Below the pieces are notes generated by a model, which worked only from the letters and a program-made list of their open reading frames with translations, did not search any database and had not been told where the DNA came from. A DNA stretch of 23,892 nucleotides. Origin: W11650 sp963545585 (GTDB lineage Bacteria; Bacillota; Clostridia; Lachnospirales; Vallitaleaceae). The stretch's first letter is position 1. Each line of letters starts with the position of its first letter. The translations under genes and the position numbers were made by a program. Of this stretch, positions 15,870 to 23,857 are shown piece after piece. Location of the stretch: contig CAUUKX010000023.1 in NCBI GenBank assembly GCA_963545585.1, positions 1 through 23,892 on the forward strand, read 5' to 3'.

Positions 15870-15995
15870 AGTTCAGGCAAGCGAATAATCATTTATGGTG
15901 CTGTCTGTGAAAGCAAGCTTTCCCAAGCAGCACCATAAATAATTATCCTCATGAGCAATTTGCTTTTAGCAAATTGCGAATGGCTTGCCTGAACT
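15870..15995. repeat. 126-bp inverted-repeat element able to fold as a three-way junction
   Basis: Terminal inverted repeats of 13 bp (15870-15882 and 15983-15995, perfect) enclose two hairpins. The first (15885-15946) has 13 consecutive perfect pairs plus five more beyond one mismatch, and a further GAAAGC/GCTTTC pair near its tip. The second (15955-15977) is a perfect 9-bp stem with a 5-nt loop. No U-run follows on either strand, so it is not a simple terminator. It resembles a miniature mobile element (MITE/REP-like) or a structured RNA. No flanking target duplication was seen and no second copy occurs in this window. Confidence 0.75.
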
Positions 15996-15998
15996 ATT

Positions 15999-16029
15999 AA
16001 AAAATGAGAGCAAGCAGGTGTTTATGCTC
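15999..16029 (-). terminator. Possible weak terminator after the macro-domain gene
   Basis: On the minus strand GAGCA/TGCTC (5-bp stem, 12-nt loop) is followed after a few bases by TTTTTT. It lies about 90 bp past the macro-gene stop, directly before the three-way-junction element. Nothing else was recognised in 16030-16117. Confidence 0.35.
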
Positions 16030-16117
16030 GACATTTCGGCAAATTATGCGTGTCTCGCCTGCACGAAACCCCTTGATATGACAATGACACTTGCTGCCAG
16101 ATAATTCTATTAACGCT

Positions 16118-17251
16118 TTAGGAAGCCTGCGTCCCCAAAAGCGGCTCACCATGCTCAAACAGTGCCACATTGATTTCATAAATATCGTATGCCTCTTTTT
16201 CAATAAAATACTGCACAATGACATCCTGCCTGCTGCATGGCGATAACGCCAGCCCCGCCCTTGACAGCAAATCTCGGGTGTCGTCCAAATTAAGCCGCAA
16301 AGCAATCGCCAGTGCCAAGGCTGTGGCTTTGCTTGGATTTTTGGTGGTGCCGCACTTTAACTTAGAAAAAGCCTTACGGTCCAAATTGGCTTTTTTCTGG
16401 ACTTCCACATCACTCATACCTTTGGCATCGGCAAAAGAAAATACCAGTTCCATAAAGGTTTTATCCAGATTCTTAACCACATCGTCAAGACTTCTTGCCG
16501 CCGGAGCCTTACAGGCAGGCTCCGCTGCAACAAGCTCAGCCATGACCTCATTATTCCCTTTACCTAATTTAGGGTTTTCCCGGCTGGCTTGCCTATCTCT
16601 GACCGCTTTCGCCATGCCGCCAGTAAGCTCCCGAAAAATCCTGCCCGCCGCCGGCAATGGCGGGGTCAGATGATTCTGCCGTTCTGAAAGATGCCTGCCA
16701 GACTCTTCTACTTCCTGTTCGGCGGCGTAATTATCATTAATATAAGCGTCCATATCGCCATATAATTCCGCAGACAGAGAAAAAGCCTTGCGGTCAAAGA
16801 CGACCAGAAAAATCTCCATATCATGCCCCGCCAGACAGCGTTCAATCTCTGACAGCGCAATTCTTAAAGCAATTCCCTTGGGAAACCCATAGTGTCCAGA
16901 TGCTAATAAAGGAATGGCCAGACTCTTTATTTCATGTTCCGCCGCCAGTTGAAATGCGCTTTTATAGCAGCTGCGGATAATTTCTTCCTCACCTGCATTT
17001 CCCCCTTGCCAAACTGCCCCGGCGGTATGAATGATATATTTAGCCGGCAGTCCATATCCGGGAGTAATGGCGGATGTGCCCGGCTTAATAGTGCCAATCT
17101 CCTGTCTTTTGGCCAGCAGTTCTTTTTCGCCAGCGGCCTGATAAACCGCCGTATCAACCCCGGCACCGTACCCGGGCATGGGATTGGCGGCATTAACAAT
17201 TGCATCAACTTTCATTTTCGTAATATCATTGCGGATGATTTGAAACGGCAT
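16118..17251 (-). CDS. Macro-domain protein with C-terminal helix-turn-helix-like domain
   Basis: The N-terminal ~165 residues form a macro domain, a fold that binds or hydrolyses ADP-ribose derivatives. The motifs are NAAN (20-23), GYGAGVD (27-33, where many members have GGGGVD), the IIHTAG block (73-78) and LLASGHYGFPKG (115-126). A low-complexity linker (about 170-255) leads to a predicted XRE-like helical domain at 260-335 (DVEVQKKANLDRKAFSKL, then TALALAIALRLNLDDTRDLL). A short C-terminal segment ends the 377 residues. This suggests ADP-ribose sensing linked to DNA binding or protein contact; that is inference. AAAGGAG stands six bases before ATG 17251. It lies upstream of the VWA gene on the same strand. 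Confidence 0.88.
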   Translation of the reverse strand: MPFQIIRNDITKMKVDAIVNAANPMPGYGAGVDTAVYQAAGEKELLAKRQEIGTIKPGTSAITPGYGLPAKYIIHTAGAVWQGGNAGEEEIIRSCYKSAFQLAAEHEIKSLAIPLLASGHYGFPKGIALRIALSEIERCLAGHDMEIFLVVFDRKAFSLSAELYGDMDAYINDNYAAEQEVEESGRHLSERQNHLTPPLPAAGRIFRELTGGMAKAVRDRQASRENPKLGKGNNEVMAELVAAEPACKAPAARSLDDVVKNLDKTFMELVFSFADAKGMSDVEVQKKANLDRKAFSKLKCGTTKNPSKATALALAIALRLNLDDTRDLLSRAGLALSPCSRQDVIVQYFIEKEAYDIYEINVALFEHGEPLLGTQAS

Positions 17252-17312
17252 GATATACTCCTTTCCGTAAAACGATACCCTAATCTATCTTGCTAATAAG
17301 GATACTAATTTT

Positions 17313-17341
17313 ATCATACCGCAAAATCCCAAAATTGAAAA
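17313..17341 (-). promoter_or_regulatory. Possible promoter of the macro-domain gene
   Basis: The minus strand reads TTTTCA (17341-17336), 17 nt, then TATGAT (17318-17313). The -10 matches five of six positions and the -35 four of six. Confidence 0.45.
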
Positions 17342-17359
17342 GAGCCAAACTCAATTTTG
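17330..17359 (-). terminator. Weak A/T-rich hairpin after the ABC-2 permease gene
   Basis: CAAAATTGA and TCAATTTTG form a perfect 9-bp stem with a 12-nt loop about 20 bp past the permease stop. It is followed by GGATTTTG rather than a clean U-run. It overlaps the putative -35 of the macro gene. Confidence 0.4.
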
Positions 17360-17375
17360 ACCTAACCGCTCTTAT

Positions 17376-19454
17376 TTATACTTCTCCACGCCGCACCGCT
17401 GCATAGTCTTCTTCGGTCATTGCCCGCAAATAGGAAACACCGTCCTTTAAACGAAGCCGCAGCAAAATCACGGTTTCCTCCGACCGGTAATTCAGATAAA
17501 TTCCGGCCGTTTTTAAATATGGCATAATCTCAGCCGAATTCGTCAGCGTTGCTATTTTTTCCGGCTGATATTTCTCCAAATTGTCTCCCCAATGATATTG
17601 AGCATAAGCCTCTTTGCCCAGTAATCTATAAACTTCCGCTGTTTCCACCAAGGCTTCGACATCAGTCATTTCCCGGTATTTAAGGCAGTTTTCCGCTAAC
17701 CAGCGGCGCAGCTGCGGCGCATTGCCGTAAAAAACAATGTCTTCTTCTTCCTTTTCCTCTTCTGTGGCAGCAGGCTTGTCTCCCACATCCAAAAGCCGCT
17801 CGTCCCTCTGTTTGGGCTTACGCTCCCGGACAAAAGCAATCCTGATTGGGATTTGCTCCAAAACCTGTACTTCCTCCCAGCCGTGACCCCGAATATCGAG
17901 TTTTTCAGGCGACTTGGCTGCCGTTATAATCTCCTGCCGAATCACCGTTAAAAGTTCCCGCATTTGTTCCCCGCTAAAACTCTCCTCGACTCTGGAGGCT
18001 TCCGTACCGACCCGCATCCCAATGACATCGGTCATCGCTTCTTCATTCAGCACCGGATAGGTCTGCTTCAGCGCTTCCATGCTCACGCTCAACTCTTTCC
18101 AGTCCTCGCCGGCAGTCTCACCTGCGATAATATACTCTCTTTTCACCATCTCGCCGTTCTTCAAAAAATAACGGATGCGGAAAAATAAGCTATCTTCACT
18201 TTTGCCTGTCCGGTATCTGCCTCCCCGGTTTTCGAGCGCAAAGCGATGAATCTTTTCCACCAAAGCAATATTGGCGCTTTCCGTAAACTCATAACTCCGG
18301 TCATAGCTGTTCATACGGATTAACCGGTCAATGGCAGCTTCTTTCACTGTTCCCGAAAAGTGAGCGCTTACACTCACACTGACTACTTCCTCCGGCGCCG
18401 GAACTCTCCGCTCATAGCCGAACAAATCCGCATCAATCAGCCCAATGATCGCCAGCGTAATCGCCAAAGACAGTAAAGTTCCCCACCACGCTTTTTTCAG
18501 ATAAATGGTCTTCCAAGCAATCATCGCCGCCACAATATAACCCAATATCGCCCCCAGCGCCGCCCCGAGGTAAAAATAGAAAGGCTCGCTGCGAAGGCCG
18601 ATAATTCCGGTCAGTACCACTGTCATCAAAATGACCGCACATAAGGTAAAGCCCATGATAAAAATGATTTTTAAAAAGCCAAAACCAATCCAGTCCCGAT
18701 TATTTTCCATTTTTTTATAACGGTACAGCAAAAAGGCCAGAATAAAAGCCACAGCCGCATAAATACCGATAAAAAGCAAAAAGTCCGCCGAAATGATGTC
18801 ATGCCGATTCAGGGAAAATATCTTGCCGATTAAGTTCAGTTTCTGAAAAAAACGGGCAAGGGAACTGTTGCCGGCAAAACCATACAACAGACGTTCCCCA
18901 AAGTAATCCACTGCTCCGGCAAAATACACCGGCAGGACATAAAAAATAATCACAAATAAAATATGCCAAATCACCGAGCCGGTAATCATCCCCATAGCAA
19001 TACTAATGCAGTAATTCGCCAGCGACAGCAAAATCATCGCTATCCCCCAGCTCAGAATCACGTTAAAAAGTTGCTTTTCCTCCCGAAAGCGAAGCACACC
19101 AATCGCCAGCGACAGCAGGATATTAAACACCAGCGGAACTAAATATAAAATCAGACCGGAAACAAATTGACTGAAATAAATTTGCGTCTTAGTCATCGGC
19201 AAGCTCAAATAAAAGGCTATGCCGTTGTCCGTTTTTAAAAAGTGATAAAAAACCACCCCTAATGCCGCCGGCACTAAAAAGATAAAAATTTCCTCATTCA
19301 GCGTGAAAACTTCGCTTATCCACTCCTTATCCTGCAAAAACAGTAGCGGATATCGCAAAAACAAATAAATTGTCCACAGTAAGGAAATCACGCCATACAT
19401 CTTGATATTATTTTGGATCAACGCTTTTTTACAAAAGGATATTTTGGATTTCAT
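17376..19454 (-). CDS. ABC-2 type permease with large C-terminal soluble region (DUF6449-like)
   Basis: This is the membrane subunit of the transporter encoded with the preceding ATPase. The first ~350 of 692 residues contain roughly ten hydrophobic segments, including the NGIAFYLSLPMTKTQ turn common in Firmicute ABC-2 permeases. The last ~340 residues are hydrophilic and mixed alpha/beta, probably exposed outside the membrane or at its surface; from memory this is the DUF6449 type. ATG 19454 has GGAGG eight bases upstream and overlaps the ATPase gene by 26 bp. Substrate is unknown; YtrA-linked transporters often answer cell-envelope stress. Confidence 0.88.
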   Translation of the reverse strand: MKSKISFCKKALIQNNIKMYGVISLLWTIYLFLRYPLLFLQDKEWISEVFTLNEEIFIFLVPAALGVVFYHFLKTDNGIAFYLSLPMTKTQIYFSQFVSGLILYLVPLVFNILLSLAIGVLRFREEKQLFNVILSWGIAMILLSLANYCISIAMGMITGSVIWHILFVIIFYVLPVYFAGAVDYFGERLLYGFAGNSSLARFFQKLNLIGKIFSLNRHDIISADFLLFIGIYAAVAFILAFLLYRYKKMENNRDWIGFGFLKIIFIMGFTLCAVILMTVVLTGIIGLRSEPFYFYLGAALGAILGYIVAAMIAWKTIYLKKAWWGTLLSLAITLAIIGLIDADLFGYERRVPAPEEVVSVSVSAHFSGTVKEAAIDRLIRMNSYDRSYEFTESANIALVEKIHRFALENRGGRYRTGKSEDSLFFRIRYFLKNGEMVKREYIIAGETAGEDWKELSVSMEALKQTYPVLNEEAMTDVIGMRVGTEASRVEESFSGEQMRELLTVIRQEIITAAKSPEKLDIRGHGWEEVQVLEQIPIRIAFVRERKPKQRDERLLDVGDKPAATEEEKEEEDIVFYGNAPQLRRWLAENCLKYREMTDVEALVETAEVYRLLGKEAYAQYHWGDNLEKYQPEKIATLTNSAEIMPYLKTAGIYLNYRSEETVILLRLRLKDGVSYLRAMTEEDYAAVRRGEV

Positions 19455-20334
19455 AGCCCTCTCCTCCGATCTCATAAATAAATATTTCTTCCAGACTAAG
19501 CGGAATAAAGTCAATAAACATCGGCTGATAGGCGGCAAAGGCTTTTTCAATTTCTTCCTCTCTGCCACGCGCCACAAAGGAATAGACCCGGCCGGTATGA
19601 CTGCTTTTCATCACCTTAAAAGGCAGCGCCGCCGGATCAATCTCGGTTTGCTCGGAGACAAAAGCCATCTGAACCTTATGGATATCGCCCTTTAAATCGT
19701 CCAATTCCCGCTCCAGCAAAACTTTTCCCTTATGCAGAATACCAACGGTATCACAAATATCCTCCAGTTCCCGTAAATTATGCGAAGACACCAATACCGT
19801 CATCTCCCGACTGCTGACGTCTTGCATCAGCAGCGACCAGATTTGGCGGCGCATCACCGGATCCAGCCCGTCAACCGGTTCGTCTAAAATCATCACTTCC
19901 GGCCGGACGCAAATCCCCAGCCACAGCGCTGTTTGTTTTTTCATGCCCTTGGAAAACTGATTGATTCGTTTATTTTCATCCAGCTTTAGTACCTGCCGGA
20001 CTTTATGATATCTTTCCCAGTCAAAATCCGGATAAATACCGGCGTAAAACTTAGCCATCCGTTTCGGCGAATACATGGAAAAGAAAAACAAATCATCCGG
20101 CACATAAAAGATTTTTCTTTTCATCTCCGGATTGTCATAAATATCCTGTTCCTGCATTTTAATCGCACCCTGTTCCTGCCGGAAAACGCCCATAATCGTC
20201 TTTATCAAAGTGGTCTTACCCGAACCGTTTGCGCCGACCAGACCATAGACCGAGCCTTTTTTAATTGACAGGTTTACTCCCGACAGCGCAGTAAAATCTC
20301 CGTATTTTTTGGTTACGTCCATTACTTCAATCAT
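19429..20334 (-). CDS. ABC transporter ATP-binding protein (GntR-linked)
   Basis: This 301-residue ATPase has Walker A GANGSGKTT at 34-42, a divergent signature FSKGMKKQ at 127-134, Walker B VMILDE at 147-152, D-loop GLDP and switch histidine 185 (SSHN). It pairs with the next gene, an ABC-2 permease. The last ~80 residues form an accessory domain. ATG 20334 has AAGGAGG six bases upstream and overlaps the GntR gene by 8 bp; the longer in-frame ORF begins inside that gene. Three overlapping genes make a compact YtrA-like operon. Confidence 0.94.
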   Translation of the reverse strand: MIEVMDVTKKYGDFTALSGVNLSIKKGSVYGLVGANGSGKTTLIKTIMGVFRQEQGAIKMQEQDIYDNPEMKRKIFYVPDDLFFFSMYSPKRMAKFYAGIYPDFDWERYHKVRQVLKLDENKRINQFSKGMKKQTALWLGICVRPEVMILDEPVDGLDPVMRRQIWSLLMQDVSSREMTVLVSSHNLRELEDICDTVGILHKGKVLLERELDDLKGDIHKVQMAFVSEQTEIDPAALPFKVMKSSHTGRVYSFVARGREEEIEKAFAAYQPMFIDFIPLSLEEIFIYEIGGEGYEIQNILL

Positions 20335-20704
20335 TGTTTTCCTCCTTCTCCGCCCGATCCAAGTAGCTGCAAATCTCCTCCCGACGCAGCCCCAGCCGAT
20401 AGGCTTTTTCCACTGCGGCGGCAATCTCTTTCAGCACCCTCTCCTGCTGCTCCTTCACTTTAGCGGTCTTCAGCTCCATGACATAATTGCCCTTGCCCGG
20501 CAGACTGTATAAAAATCCTTCCTGCTCCAGCATCCGAAACGCCTTTTGAATCGTATTGGGATTGATCACCAGTTCCGCCGACAGCTCGCGGACCGACGGC
20601 AATTTTTCATCCGCCTGCAAATCACCGCTGATGATATTGGTTTTAATATTTTGCACAATCTGCAAATACAGCGGCGTCCGGCTTCGTAAATCAACCTGAA
20701 TCAT
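20327..20704 (-). CDS. GntR-family regulator, YtrA subfamily
   Basis: This 125-residue repressor has the GntR winged helix in residues about 10-75 (PLYLQIVQNIKTNIISG, LPSVRELSAELVINPNT, GKGNYV) and only a short helical tail. The YtrA class lacks a large ligand domain and typically controls linked ABC operons. AAGGAG is nine bases before ATG 20704. It probably binds the inverted repeat at 20772-20792 and represses its own operon. Confidence 0.94.
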   Translation of the reverse strand: MIQVDLRSRTPLYLQIVQNIKTNIISGDLQADEKLPSVRELSAELVINPNTIQKAFRMLEQEGFLYSLPGKGNYVMELKTAKVKEQQERVLKEIAAAVEKAYRLGLRREEICSYLDRAEKEENND

Positions 20705-20771
20705 CTTCGCTCACTCCTTCTTTCTGACTCGGCATTATCCTTTTTGTATTATCCGAACTATCCGTTATAGC

Positions 20772-20792
20772 TGTTCTATATCGTATAGTACA
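20772..20792 (-). promoter_or_regulatory. Probable GntR operator
   Basis: TGTACTATA and TATAGAACA are separated by 3 bp and match as an inverted repeat at eight of nine positions. The site begins three bases downstream of the -10 and covers the predicted start of transcription. Confidence 0.7.
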
Positions 20793-20795
20793 GTT

Positions 20796-20824
20796 ATTAT
20801 AATAAAAAGGAAACCGCTTGTCAA
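20796..20824 (-). promoter_or_regulatory. Perfect-consensus promoter of the GntR/ABC operon
   Basis: The minus strand reads TTGACA (20824-20819), 17 nt, then TATAAT (20801-20796), the exact sigma-A consensus with optimal spacing. Such a strong promoter is usually kept silent by a repressor, in line with the adjacent operator. Confidence 0.85.
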
Positions 20825-20856
20825 GGTTTTTTGTAAAAGTTTAAAAATATTACATC

Positions 20857-23295
20857 TTATTTTTCTTTTCTTTGATGTGATACAATCAAATAGCGATCCG
20901 CCTCTCTTTTTAATGTCAAAACGGCATTGTCACTGTAAAGCTTTAATTCATCCCCATTGATTTCTCCGCCGCTGCATTCAAAGAATCCAACTCCAAAATC
21001 ACTGGAATAAACATAAAAGCTGTCATACGGCTCTCCCAGATAAAGCGTTTCGCCGCGCTTAGTAATATCTTCACTGACAATTCCCATATAGCGTGTCAGC
21101 ATATTATCTACAAAGGATTTGGGCAATCTCCGCACCGGCGAAATGGTATCTTTTAATTCTCGATTATTAAAAATACCGCCTGCTGCCTCTTTCAATTCAG
21201 CAAACTCTTTTTCATCCGCCTCATTGCCGGACAAAAGCTCCTCTCCCGGTAAATACCAAGTAAATTCCCATAAATCCATTTCCTCCGGAGTATCATAGTA
21301 ACTATTAAAGAAATGGCAAATCGGATTGACAAACATTTCTCCTTCCTTAGTCGAATGCTGCAATAACTGTTCAAAGGCTGTCTTTACTTCCTCTACTTCC
21401 TCTGTGGTCAATTTTCTTTTGCCTGTTTCCTTGAAAAAACGGAACACAATTCTATCCAAAGGATATTCCGCTGCTTTTTCCACTTCTGCCGGAACATCCA
21501 GCATTATCTTTTCTCCTGCTTTTTCCGGCATCACCACTTCTAAAGTCGAATGTTTTGGCAATGACTCTCTTAGATGCATGGCTATGTTTTCCATTTCAAA
21601 CTCACTAAATCCCTTTTCTGTCAAGTTAAGAGCTTCTTCACGACTGTCAGGACAGAGCCAAATATGCAAGCCATCTTCCTGCCTGCTGATAATCTTTGCT
21701 ATTTCTCCCAAATTGGTTTCAGCAGTTTCCGGATTATACATTTCTTGCTCCGTTTTTTTTCGATTCGTACCGGATAAAAGATTATAGTAGGTTTTGCCAT
21801 CTTCTTTCCACAGATAAAGTTCCAGTCCTTTAAAGGCAGAAATTGCCTTACCATAGTGAAAATGTTTTGGCAGCGGCGCATTGCCCTCTTTGTATTTCCA
21901 TTTTTTAAGCCAATTTGGGTTTCCGGAATAGTGGTCACCATCAATTACCCATTCCGTTCCTAAATTGCTGACATGGTGGATTTTCCCGTCTTTGGCAGTT
22001 ATAAATAAGATAATTGTCTGTCCGGCAAGCGGTTCCGGATTTTCCAGATATTTCCCCCGGCTTTGACGGATGAAATCTATGATTTCTTGCCATTCCTCTT
22101 GTGCAAACAGTCGATATTGCTCTTTTTCAGAGCTTGGCTCTACCAGTAATTCAATCTTTTCAATTTCTTCCTTTTTTAAACTTTTGGCCCATTTCATACT
22201 CTCTCTATCTGCTGGTATTTGCGTCAGGAAAAGAATTGCCAAAACCAGTATGATAATCCCCCCCATAATAGTAATGGATTTCTTATTTTTTTGAAAATAT
22301 CCTTCTTGTTTCATTATCTGTATTCTCCTTTCCACATTCTTCTTGCCATCGACCATGCAAAGAAGTTTCGGCACACCGGAAATGCGGTTGGCATGCGCCA
22401 GCACTTCTACCAAAGAATAGGAATAGTATTTCTGATGTTCCCAGCCGATTTCTTTCAGGACATATTCATCATTTAAAACTTCCATATCATTGCGAATTGC
22501 AAAAAACAGCAGCCAAACCAAAGGATTAAACCAGTAAATCACCTGCAAGCAAAGCAAAAGATAATTCAGCCAATGGTCTTTTCGTTTCCAATGCGCCAAC
22601 TCATGCATTAAAATATAAAACAGGCTTTCTCCACTTAAATTAATTGCATATTCCGGCAGCAGAATCAAAGGCTTCCGTCCAGCCAACAAAGCCGGCGACT
22701 GCAAATGGTTTTGCACCAAGACTTCTACTTCACGGATAATTTTCAGCTTCTTTTTTGCCTCTAAAAGGATGGAACCTTCTCTGGAATCCGGCGATAAAAA
22801 CCGACTGCTTTTCTTGACTTGATATAAAAAGCGCCACCTTCCAACTGCCAAAGAAAGCGCTAAAAGAATCATTCCCAAAATCCAAGCCCATGGCAAAACC
22901 ACGTCCACCGCCAAAGAAGTCAGAAAAAGCCTGCTTTCTTTTTGTCCCAATTCCTTTATCTGTGCATGGTTCTGCTCCACTGCCGCCTCTTGGCTTGCCA
23001 GTTTCCATTCCAGCTTTGCCTGATCATAACTCTGCCGATACGATACTTCCTGCTCAATGGAAATCGGCATCAGACTAATAGGGCTTGGAAAACGATATGG
23101 TACCAGCAAGGCAAAGAGCATCACTCCCCACAAAAGATATTTCCAAAGTGGCGAAATCCGCTTTTCACCGAAATATCGGACAAGCAGTACAACAAAACCA
23201 ATCATCACTGCCGTCAGCGACATCCACACCAGTTTATAAAAAATCGGCGCAATCTCAAATGCCAAACGATTGACTTCTTCAAGCCATACATTCAT
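20857..23295 (-). CDS. M56/BlaR1-type membrane metallopeptidase sensor
   Basis: This is an 812-residue membrane signalling protease. Hydrophobic segments lie at about 20-40, 52-68, 125-152, 242-266 and 341-359. The zinc site HELAH is at 231-235, with a likely third ligand in RNDMEVLNDE (about 268-277). After the last helix, residues 360-812 form a large, presumably extracellular, region. It is not recognisably the penicillin-binding sensor of true BlaR1. In the family, the sensed signal activates the protease, which leads to removal of the BlaI-type repressor. ATG 23295 stands one base after the repressor's stop, with AAGGAGGG five bases upstream. No beta-lactamase or PBP gene is present nearby. 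Confidence 0.92.
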   Translation of the reverse strand: MNVWLEEVNRLAFEIAPIFYKLVWMSLTAVMIGFVVLLVRYFGEKRISPLWKYLLWGVMLFALLVPYRFPSPISLMPISIEQEVSYRQSYDQAKLEWKLASQEAAVEQNHAQIKELGQKESRLFLTSLAVDVVLPWAWILGMILLALSLAVGRWRFLYQVKKSSRFLSPDSREGSILLEAKKKLKIIREVEVLVQNHLQSPALLAGRKPLILLPEYAINLSGESLFYILMHELAHWKRKDHWLNYLLLCLQVIYWFNPLVWLLFFAIRNDMEVLNDEYVLKEIGWEHQKYYSYSLVEVLAHANRISGVPKLLCMVDGKKNVERRIQIMKQEGYFQKNKKSITIMGGIIILVLAILFLTQIPADRESMKWAKSLKKEEIEKIELLVEPSSEKEQYRLFAQEEWQEIIDFIRQSRGKYLENPEPLAGQTIILFITAKDGKIHHVSNLGTEWVIDGDHYSGNPNWLKKWKYKEGNAPLPKHFHYGKAISAFKGLELYLWKEDGKTYYNLLSGTNRKKTEQEMYNPETAETNLGEIAKIISRQEDGLHIWLCPDSREEALNLTEKGFSEFEMENIAMHLRESLPKHSTLEVVMPEKAGEKIMLDVPAEVEKAAEYPLDRIVFRFFKETGKRKLTTEEVEEVKTAFEQLLQHSTKEGEMFVNPICHFFNSYYDTPEEMDLWEFTWYLPGEELLSGNEADEKEFAELKEAAGGIFNNRELKDTISPVRRLPKSFVDNMLTRYMGIVSEDITKRGETLYLGEPYDSFYVYSSDFGVGFFECSGGEINGDELKLYSDNAVLTLKREADRYLIVSHQRKEK

Positions 23296-23296
23296 A

Positions 23297-23656
23297 CTAT
23301 CCCTCCTTCTCTATCAAATCCAGTAAATCCTTGATGTCCTTACGAGTAAGTTTTTCCTCTTTGACAAAATTCAGAAGCATATTTCGAGCCGAGCCGTCAA
23401 ACACTCTATCCAAAAAGCCTTTCCGTTCCTGATTGATATATTCTTCCTGTGTTACCGCCGCCCGATAGCGAAACGTTCTGGTCTTAATTTCCTCCGTTTC
23501 CACAGCACCTTTTTCAACCAGTCTTTTTAAAAAAGTCTTTAAGGTGCTCTTATTTCCAGATAAACCCGATAAAATCTCGGTCGAAGTAAGCTCTCCCTGC
23601 TCCCATAAAAGCTTCATAATCGGCAACTCCGCCTCCGCAATGCGTATATTCTTCAT
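23297..23656 (-). CDS. BlaI/MecI-family transcriptional repressor
   Basis: This 119-residue protein has the winged helix of BlaI/MecI repressors in residues 1-75 (AELPIMKLLWEQGELTSTEIL, KSTLKTFLKRLVEKGAV) and a helical dimerisation tail that contains the region cleaved in the family. GGAGGTG lies five bases before ATG 23656. It is coupled to the M56 protease gene that follows. Two boxes of the type bound by this family lie in its promoter, so it should repress itself; other targets must lie outside the window. Confidence 0.94.
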   Translation of the reverse strand: MKNIRIAEAELPIMKLLWEQGELTSTEILSGLSGNKSTLKTFLKRLVEKGAVETEEIKTRTFRYRAAVTQEEYINQERKGFLDRVFDGSARNMLLNFVKEEKLTRKDIKDLLDLIEKEG

Positions 23657-23674
23657 GCCAACACCTCCATTGAC

Positions 23675-23724
23675 TACACTTGTAATCTCATTTTTAGTTT
23701 ACACTTGTAATCTCGTTTTGTCAA
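23675..23724 (-). promoter_or_regulatory. blaI-type promoter with two repressor boxes
   Basis: The minus strand reads TTGACA (23724-23719), 17 nt, then TAAACT (23701-23696). The 15-bp sequence TACACTTGTAATCTC (plus strand) occurs twice, at 23675-23689 and 23700-23714, 25 bp apart. One copy lies between -35 and -10 and the other at the predicted start. Each contains TACA-CT-TGTA, the dyad type bound by BlaI/MecI proteins. Confidence 0.82.
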
Positions 23725-23817
23725 GATTAATTTCAGCAATACCGTAAATCTTTTAAAAGTAAACTTCTTTTTATAAGGAAGTGCCTCGCAAGTGATATCA
23801 TATATCCAATTTTACAT

Positions 23818-23857
23818 GGAAACTCAAGAACCATCCCTTTGAGTTTCCCCGTTTTTT
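23818..23857 (+). terminator. Intrinsic terminator oriented to the plus strand
   Basis: GGAAACTCAA (23818-23827) and TTGAGTTTCC (23839-23848) form a perfect 10-bp stem with an 11-nt loop, followed by CCG and TTTTTT (23852-23857). No plus-strand gene precedes it. On the minus strand it lacks a U-run. The rest of 23725-23892 shows no gene. Confidence 0.6.

Noticed and set aside
15870..15995. Intrinsic terminator or CRISPR-like repeat
   Set aside because: There is no U-run on either side and no repeated spacer pattern; the nested inverted repeats fit a structured or mobile element better.
15997..16305. Minus-strand frame overlapping the end of the macro-domain gene
   Set aside because: It starts inside the macro gene in another frame without a ribosome site. 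Its tail looks like a translated repeat rather than a protein domain.
16218..16673. 151-codon plus-strand open frame opposite the macro-domain gene
   Set aside because: It is antisense to a well-supported domain protein, has no ribosome site, and reads as low-complexity Ser/Ala/Leu with no family resemblance.
21326..21787. 153-codon plus-strand open frame opposite the M56 protease gene
   Set aside because: It lies fully inside the M56 gene on the other strand and shows serine-rich shadow composition; the minus-strand frame has the zinc motif and ribosome site.
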